Below are positions 14,034 through 20,994 of a stretch of 20,994 nt of DNA, one piece after another (the stretch's first letter is position 1; each line of letters begins with the position of its first letter). The DNA is from Nephromyces sp. MM_2019 (taxonomy: Eukaryota > Apicomplexa > Aconoidasida > Nephromycida): positions 4,835 through 25,828 of the forward strand of contig JADHZB010002014.1 of NCBI GenBank assembly GCA_015657535.1, written 5' to 3'. The translations under genes were made by a program, and so were the position numbers. Under the pieces are notes generated by a model. That model saw nothing but the letters and a program-made list of their open reading frames with translations. It was not told the origin of the DNA and made no database searches.

Positions 14034-14172
14034 TAACATCACACTACATTACCTACAAAAACTGATTATATATATATATATATATATTTAAATTAACATT
14101 GCACTGAATTACCTATACAATTATATATATATAAATGTAACATTAACATCACACTACATCACCTACACAAAT
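14034..14172 (+). repeat. Degenerate repeat with AACATCACACTACATCACCT-like core, three copies
   Basis: Cores related to AACATCACACTACATTACCT occur near 14035, 14096 and 14145, separated by (TA)n and AT-rich spacers. Copies one and three are nearly identical and the middle one is more diverged. No coding potential is seen. Confidence 0.6.
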
Positions 14173-15448
14173 ATATAAAAATATATCTTAACTATATCTG
14201 AAGTGATCCAATATATATTTATTTTAATAATATATACACATTGAAGATATATATATATACATATGAAGCACAGATGATAATTATCACAAAGGACATTGTT
14301 TTACACATAATTATACACAATACAAATTTTATTATATATTTTATATTCTAATTTAAAATGATAAATCGTAACAAAGTGTAGATAAGATTAGATGCTTTAT
14401 AAAATAATTTTGATAAATAAAATTTATAAAAAAAAAAAACATCTTTAAACAATTTATTATTTTATATTTAAATTCAAAATAAATTACACATAATAGTAAG
14501 ACTCTAAATATAACTAATATAATTGTATAATTACTGGTAACTTTTAATATATGTTTTATACTTATATTTGTAATATATTATAATTATTAAGCTTTGGATA
14601 TGATAATTATATAGATAAATATATATATAATAATTGTGTAAAACTATACACAGCTTTTTAACCTTGTAAATTAATTGTATTTTATACAATTCAATTCTCT
14701 ATTAAATATAAATAATTTTTAAATGCATAATATATATATATATATATATAACTAAAATTATTATAACAACGAAATTATCAACTTCATATACACATAAACA
14801 GAATCGTCAATTTTACATATAGATTGTATTTATAAATGTGGATATGTACATGTATAAGCTTCTATATAGGTATGTATGAGATATATATTAGAGTGCATGA
14901 AATTGTAAATATGTTTATATAAGAGATCTATATAAAGATAGGTACGTGTGTGTATAATGACTTAAATTGTATGGTTATTTGAGCTTTTTTTTTGTTTCAC
15001 ACTAAATGGTCTTTGTATCCAAATATTGTGTGTATAAATATACATGTTTAATGTTATGATTTTATATAATGAATGTGTATACAGAAATTTGATTTATAGT
15101 TTCTAATAATAACACTTATGGAAAATTATTTAATTTGTGTGTAATGCAAAATAATTTCATAGTTAAATATGAAAGCAACAAATATAAAGTAATATTTATA
15201 AGATGTGATTGTATTCAATTAATTTACTATATAAATATTGATACACACACAATATATATATATATGTATATATATGAAATATGTGAAAATATATTTGTAT
15301 AAATTTATAAAAGTGTATACTATTGATTAGATAATATAAAACATTTTATAAAACAACCAGCTATTTGGAAAATTAGATTACAATGATATATATGTTATGC
15401 ATATGTGTGTATATGTTTTAAAAATATGTGTGTATATATGTTAAATAT

Positions 15449-15601
15449 ATATGTATATATGTTAAGTTTGAATGTATATATGTTAAGTTTGAATATATAT
15501 ATGTTAAGTTTGAATGTATACATGTTAAGTTTGAATGTATATATGTTAAGTTTGAATGTATATATGTTAAGTTTGAATGTATATTTGTTAAGTTTGTATA
15601 T
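15449..15601 (+). repeat. 21-bp tandem repeat, about seven copies
   Basis: The unit is GTATATATGTTAAGTTTGAAT, read here in about seven head-to-tail copies with one or two substitutions each. Because 21 is a multiple of three, the array is open in several frames on both strands. Those frames yield seven-residue peptide repeats such as YMLSLNV. I treat them as by-products of the repeat. Confidence 0.9.
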
Positions 15602-16554
15602 AAGTTAAAAATGTGTGCGTACATGTCATATGTATTTGTACTGTAGCTAGGATTTTTTATTTTATAATTACGCTACGCACATGAATGTGTCTGCATACAT
15701 ATTATATATGTGTGCTTGTGTGTATATATATAAGTTTTATGTGTTAAATTTATGTAGGTAAGTTGTATGATTGTTAGCGTAGTTATTACACCTCGAGATG
15801 TGTGTAGATTTGATATGATGTGTTCACATAGGTAGAAAGTTTGTGTGTGAATTTAAGTTCTAATGACAAAGCTATATATATATATATATGATTACTTTTT
15901 ATTATATGAAAAACATAACCTAATTTAAACAAATAAAGCAATTTTTTATTTTCTCTAGACTTACACACGCACATGTTTTTGAGTGTATTTTCGTTATTTT
16001 ATTATTACAAATATTACACACACACAATTAATTAGATATATCTCTCAGAACAAGATTAAAAATATATTATATACCTAAATTAATCGCTAATTATTTGACT
16101 GGGGTATATTAACTTTTTTTTATCACTGTTTAAGCCAAATATTTTGTAGCTATTTTAATCTTATACACACATATATATAAACACAAACATACACATACAT
16201 TTATATACAACCAAATATATAAATACACACACATAGACAATATATATATATATACCAAATATACATACACATCTTGTAAATAATAAAAAATTAAAGATAG
16301 TAGTGCACTTGCCTGAAACATTCTTTCACACTTAAGTAAAAAAAACATCCACTTATACATTTTGTGTTGTAAATAAATTAACGTATGTGTAAATAAATTA
16401 TTACACACCTTTAAAGATATATATATATATATATATAAGATTTGCACTAACACACACACGCACACACACACACTTATAACTAAATTAATTGACGCATATA
16501 CCCACACAAACTAAATTTATGCTCCAATTCACAAATCTGTGTACATATAAATAC

Positions 16555-16591
<37 letters not shown>

Positions 16592-17304
16592 TATATGTAC
16601 CTAGCTAAATTCTCGCACAAGTTTACATAATTAATATAAATACTAATAAATTGTCTAAATTTGCACACATAAACATACACTAAAAATATATACCCACACA
16701 CATAGACAATTTATAAAGGATATTTGACCCATTATATCTATTTACACACTAGACTAACAACTTACCCATTATAAAATTATTTAATACCCAGTTGAATAAT
16801 ATATAACCTTGTAACCAGAAAATTAAACACAAACACACACATATATATATATTTAACGACATAAATTCTTATTTACTCAAACACTACACTAAATTATATT
16901 TACATGTAAACCATTACACACACATACCTAAAATTATATTTATAAAATGCAGAAATATATAACTAAGCTCTAAACAAGCTACCACATATACTACCAATTA
17001 TATAGCTTATCCCACACTAACACTCATAACGTCATCTCAAAGACACACACCACACACACACACTACCATACAATCCATACATACCACATACACACATATA
17101 TAGGTATGTATACACACTACACATTTACTAACTTTATTCGTGTTTGTGGATTTAACAAATTGATTTAACACTTTATTTCACATCAACCCAAAACACTAGC
17201 TTACACACATCCCTAATATATCACACACCTACACACACACCTTCAAACACCCCTACACCTAAATACACATCCACTCAACCACACCTACACACACATTCAC
17301 CCAG

Positions 17305-17357
17305 ACCCACACCCATACCAATACCTACCCACACCCATACCAATACCTACCCACACC
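17305..17357 (+). repeat. 22-bp direct repeat inside a C/A-only tract
   Basis: Two exact copies of a 22-bp unit starting ACCCACACCCATACC lie at 17305-17326 and 17327-17348, followed by a partial third. They sit in a strongly C/A-biased stretch (about 17220-17450) with very few G residues on this strand. Confidence 0.85.
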
Positions 17358-17518
17358 ACCACACATAACCACACACCCAATCACATACCCAGCCTGTCCC
17401 ACACACACCCACGTACACATCAACACACCCTCCTCAACACCTACACACACATATATATATATATATATATGTGTGTAAGTAATTCAATTTTCCATTCATC
17501 TTAAGTATTTATCACTAG

Positions 17519-17605
17519 GTCCTATCAACACCCTGTTTGTAAGGAATGCCATAATATCAACAACACCCTCTAGGCAACTCTTTACCTTTTTCAACTCCAA
17601 TAAGT

Positions 17606-17639
<34 letters not shown>

Positions 17640-20600
17640 ACCAAGTTTGCTTGAGGCTCCTCCAACTATGTTCAAAGGAGCACTTGGGTGTTATGGGTCA
17701 CCTCCTTCTCTGCCTACATACATAAACGACAATCTTATAAAAGATGTTATTAGGGACACTAATCTAACAGTAAAAGAAATCAAATTGTTATATAGGAGGT
17801 GTGTGTCTGTGTGTATGATGTGTATAGGGTATGGGTGCATGTGTATGAGATGTGTGTAATGTGTGTGTGTGTATGTGTATGGGATGTATATAAGGTGTGG
17901 GTGTATGGGATGTATATAGGGTATGTGTGTGTATGGGATGTATATAGGGTATGTGTGTGTATGGGATGTATATAGGGTATGTGTGTGTATGTGTATATGG
18001 GATGTATATAGGGTATGTGTGTATATGGGATGTATATAGGGTGTATGTGTGTATGGGATGTATATACCCTATGTGTGTGTATGTGTATATGGGATGTATA
18101 TAGGGTATGTGTGTGTATGGGGTGTATATAGGGTATGTGTGTGTATGGGATGTATATACCCTATGTGTGTGTATGTGTATATGGGATGTATATAGGGTAT
18201 GTGTGTATATGGGATGTATATAGGGTATGTGTGTGTATGGGATGTATATAGGATGTGTGTGTGTATGTGTATATGGGATGTATATAGGGTATGTGTGTGT
18301 ATGGGATGTATATAGGGTGTATGTGTGTATGGGATGTATATAGGGTGTGTGTGTGTGTGTGGGTATATGAGATGTATATAGGGTATGGATATGAGGTGTG
18401 TGTTTATGGGATATGGGGTGCGAGTACATAGGGATATTGGTAACAGATTATCAGTTATAGATATTACTAAAAGTATGTATATGTGTATAGTTATTAGATA
18501 ATATATATAATATATATACATAAGCATACATACACACTCACACACATCCTATTTATTACACACATTAGCTTTAGGAGGCTATCTACAAATGGGACAATTC
18601 GATTTAATAAATTTAAAGAATCCCTTGGTATGTTAGGGAAAAGTAACACACGTATTCCTGAGAGGATGTTTTTAGCCTTTGATACAAATCATGATGATAA
18701 GGTAAATTATTTACACACACACACACACATTTACACACACACACACATTTACACACACACATACAATTACACACACACACACAATTTACACACACACATT
18801 TACACACACATATATTTACACACACACATATATTTACACATACACACATATTTACACACACACACACATTTATACACACACATATATTCACACACACACA
18901 TATATTCACACACATTCACACATTTATACATACACATATATTTACGCACACATATATTTACACACACACACATTTACATTTACACACACATTTACACACA
19001 CTCACACATTTACACGCGCTCAAACATTTACACACACATTTATACACACACACACATTTATACACACACACACATTTATACACACATACACATATCTACA
19101 CACACACACATTTATACACACACACACATATCTACACACACACACACATATCTACACACACACACACATTTATACACACACACACACATTTATACACACA
19201 CACACATATCTACACACACACACATATCTACACACACACACACATTTACACACACACACACATTTACACACACACACATATCTACACACACACACACATT
19301 TATACACACACACACACATTTATACACACACACACATTTATACACACACACACATATCTACACACACACACACATTTACACACACACACATATCTACACA
19401 CACACACACACATATCTACACACACACACACACATTTATACACACACACACATTTATACACACACACACACACATTTATACATACACATTTACACACACA
19501 CATTTATACACACACATATATACACACATTGATTAATATATATATATATATATATATTTATTTACTAATTTAATTATTTCAGTTAGATTTCTTAGAATAT
19601 GCAGCCGCATTAGGCACGATGATGAAGGGTAGTGAAGATGCCAAATTAGAGTTATCATTTCGTATCTTAATTTCAGGGTAATTACATACACATACACATT
19701 CACACACACACACACATACACACACACACACACACACATACACACGTACACACACAAACACATACTTATATAATTAAGTTACACGCATTCAATGGCTAAT
19801 ATTTATAAACATTTCATACATAACAGATCTATACTCGCACTATATATATATATATATATGCTCATATAAACACACACAGACAGCACATACACATACATAT
19901 ATACACACACACACAGACATAGTTACACACACAGATATACACATTACACATACACCTCTACACAACACATAGAATACACCCTTGAAATCTACATTTTACA
20001 CTTATTTAATACACACACACACAGACATAGTTACACACACAGATATACACCTCTACACAACACATAGAATACACCCTTGAAATCTACATTTTACACTTAT
20101 TTAATACACACACACACACACAAACATTAGGCAACTACTCCCAGACAAAGAACCCTCTGATAATAACAACACACTTTCGTTTATTTCATCGCACACACAC
20201 ACACTAATCGACCCTACCAAAATAGTTACAGATCAAATTTCACTCGAAGAGTTCATAAATTTAGTAGAAGAAATCAATATTACTCGATTAGCCTTATCTG
20301 GTACAGGCTCAGGTAACACACACACACACACAGTTATGCATATACACACATTGATATATATATATACAAACACACACACAGAAATAAACACACAAATATT
20401 ATTTTTTGAACAGTTATAAACATGAATACATAAACACACACAAACACATATATGCATTTACACACCCATATATACATTTACACACACATATACAAACATA
20501 TATACATTTACACACTCATATACAAACATATATACATACATACGCACACGTGCACATACACACATATGAGCACTCACACACACGCAAACACACACACACA

Positions 20601-20880
20601 CACTGTCACGTAACATCTACTCTCATATTTTATATGCACACGATCATTTATATACATGTTAGATTACATCTATACTATACCTATTTGTATATATATTTAC
20701 ACACATAAATTACACAACTAATCACACCCAAATTGTGTGTGTAAATATTTTTATAAACAAAATATCAATGTGTGTATGTGTGTGTACAGCTTATGCAGTT
20801 GATCGAATTTACTTAGAAAATTTATTTTATGAATTGGCTACAATGTATGACAATGGCACTGTTTATATGACACTTGAAGA
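17519..20880 (+). CDS. EF-hand calcium-sensor protein (calcineurin B/NCS-like), six exons seen, partial
   Basis: Exons are 17519-17603 (least certain), 17646-17798, 18569-18701, 19583-19677, 20131-20312 and 20790-20880. The phases agree throughout. The protein reads ...[27 protein letters not shown], a first, degenerate EF hand. Next come [10 protein letters not shown] and a canonical calcium loop DTNHDDKLDFLE (Asp1, Asn3, Asp5, Glu12), then [12 protein letters not shown] and a KLELSFRIL helix. A third, degenerate hand follows (DQISLEEF), after an Asn/His/Thr-rich insertion, and then [12 protein letters not shown]. This pattern fits the calcineurin B/CBL/neuronal calcium sensor group. The last frame reaches GAG TAA, but GA|GTAATT is also a donor in mid EF hand. 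The gene therefore probably continues past the right edge, possibly into a larger effector. No start ATG is assigned: one lies at 17668, but open, protein-like sequence precedes it. Confidence 0.82.
17604..17645 (+). repeat. 42-bp intron that is nearly pure (CA)n
   Basis: The donor is AA|GTGTAC and the acceptor is ACCAAG at 17645. The interior is an uninterrupted CA run followed by CCCACC. The junction restores NSN-N-LLEAPP in frame. The intron lacks a T-rich pyrimidine tract and any obvious branch-point adenosine context. Confidence 0.6.
17799..18568 (+). repeat. 770-bp intron with a 25-36-bp TATAGGG minisatellite
   Basis: The donor is AG|GTGTGT and the acceptor CACATTAG at 18567-18568. From about 17880 to 18390 roughly sixteen units of the form GTATATAGGGTATG + (TG)n + TATGGGAT vary in length through the TG part. 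Two units, with CCC at 18067-18069 and 18159-18161, carry ACCCTA in place of AGGGTA and share long identical flanks 92 bp apart. The Pro/Tyr/Thr/His-rich reverse-strand frames here are repeat artefacts. Confidence 0.85.
18702..19582 (+). repeat. 881-bp intron composed mainly of punctuated (CA)n blocks
   Basis: The donor is AAG|GTAAAT and the acceptor TTAATTATTTCAG at 19581-19582. Between them, (AC)n blocks of about 6-18 bp are separated by ATTTAC, ATTTAT or ATATCT spacers, ending in a (TA)n run near 19536-19556. A 300-residue His-Thr-Tyr frame crosses it and continues from the upstream exon, but it is not protein-like. Splicing joins DTNHDDK to LDFLE in one calcium loop. Confidence 0.9.
19678..20130 (+). 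repeat. 453-bp intron with CA repeats and a roughly 100-bp direct duplication
   Basis: The donor is GG|GTAATT and the acceptor AACATTAG. Copy one (about 19905-20010) and copy two (about 20013-20110) share CAGACATAG, AGATATACAC and the tract from CTCTACACAACACATAG to CTTATTTAATACAC. Copy one has 13 extra bases (ATTACACATACAC), so the offset changes from 108 to 95 bp. Confidence 0.85.
20313..20789 (+). repeat. 477-bp intron with CA/TA repeats
   Basis: The donor is TCAG|GTAACA and the acceptor TGTGTACAG at 20788-20789. CA-type repeats fill most of the intron and switch to TG-type just before the acceptor (20733-20786). The junction gives [17 protein letters not shown] in frame. Confidence 0.8.
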
Positions 20881-20884
20881 GTAA

Positions 20885-20929
20885 TTATATTTACACATTT
20901 ACACACACACACATACACACACACACATA

Positions 20930-20994
<65 letters not shown>
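20885..20994 (+). repeat. (CA)n array at the right edge
   Basis: A near-pure (CA)n run with a few CATACA interruptions reaches the last base. It is probably the start of the next intron of the EF-hand gene. Its true length cannot be judged because the window ends inside it. Confidence 0.85.

Larger units (their letters stand above)
13360..17518. other. 4.1-kb gene-poor AT-rich tract with simple repeats
   Basis: I find no convincing exon here. The tract has many (TA)n runs (for example about 14066-14088, 14731-14750 and 16560-16588), poly-A near 14430 and CA-type repeats from about 16010 onward. The open frames across it are Tyr/Ile/His/Val/Cys strings made by TA and TG/CA repeats. The Deltex promoter should lie at the left end. 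Unrecognised 5' exons of the EF-hand gene could lie at the right end. Confidence 0.6.

Noticed and set aside
16130..16507. 125-residue minus-strand frame with a central non-repeat stretch (LKCERMFQASALLSLIF)
   Set aside because: Both ends are TG/TA repeat translations. The centre is short, and I found no partner exon or family match to support it.
13360..17518. Search for tRNA, rRNA, CRISPR or transposon features
   Set aside because: No cloverleaf-like GTTCRA box, rRNA motif, regular spaced repeat array, terminal inverted repeat or transposase motif was seen.
17880..18390. Telomere-like TAGGG repeats suggesting an interstitial telomere
   Set aside because: The unit is 25-36 bp of TATAGGG plus TG runs, not tandem TTTAGGG or TTTTAGGG, so it is a minisatellite.
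17788..18545. Long reverse-strand Pro/Tyr/Thr/His frames of 213 and 158 residues
   Set aside because: They are translations of the TATAGGG/TG minisatellite in an intron and have no non-repeat content.
18630..19532. 300-residue plus-strand frame rich in His, Thr and Tyr
   Set aside because: Its first 24 codons are a real EF-hand exon. The remainder translates the CA array of the intron. The calcium loop is completed only by splicing to 19583.

Overview
The window is eukaryotic nuclear DNA: AT-rich, with spliced genes, GT-AG introns and dense (TG/CA)n and (TA)n simple repeats. The best taxonomic marker is a fused dihydrofolate reductase-thymidylate synthase (DHFR-TS). That fusion is typical of apicomplexans, other alveolates, plants and several protist groups, and absent from animals and fungi. 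With the AT content and small introns I favour an alveolate, probably an apicomplexan, but I cannot name a genus. All exon structures below were worked out by hand from splice dinucleotides, reading phase and family motifs.

Layout. (1) 1-6267, minus strand: a large repeat-laden gene or gene pair. The 5' part (6267-4563) is an unrecognised cysteine-containing region. The 3' part (4065-233) begins with WD40/beta-propeller-like blades and continues into a long, probably helical region studded with His-Thr residues. Splice phases allow both parts to be one protein of 1496 residues. (2) 6268-7598: gene-free spacer with a TG minisatellite. (3) 7599-9995, minus: DHFR-TS in 11 exons, complete (544 residues). 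(4) 10846-11556, plus: a three-exon gene for a 203-residue protein with a predicted signal peptide and one C-terminal membrane span, divergent from DHFR-TS. (5) 11733-13359, minus: a complete four-exon Deltex-type E3 ubiquitin ligase (WWE-WWE-RING-DTC, 481 residues), convergent with the previous gene. (6) 13360-17518: a 4-kb gene-poor AT-rich tract with several short tandem repeats. (7) 17519 to at least 20880, plus: an EF-hand calcium-sensor gene whose introns are almost wholly CA/TG arrays. Its 5' end is not found and it probably runs off the right edge.

Organisation. Two compartments stand out. The core (about 6.7-13.9 kb) has almost no TG/CA arrays and introns of 49-111 bp. Both flanks are saturated with TG/CA arrays, which fill introns of up to 881 bp and even enter exons as His-Thr codons. 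No operon-like or pathway link between the genes is evident. The most unusual content is an intact Deltex ligase in a genome with fused DHFR-TS.
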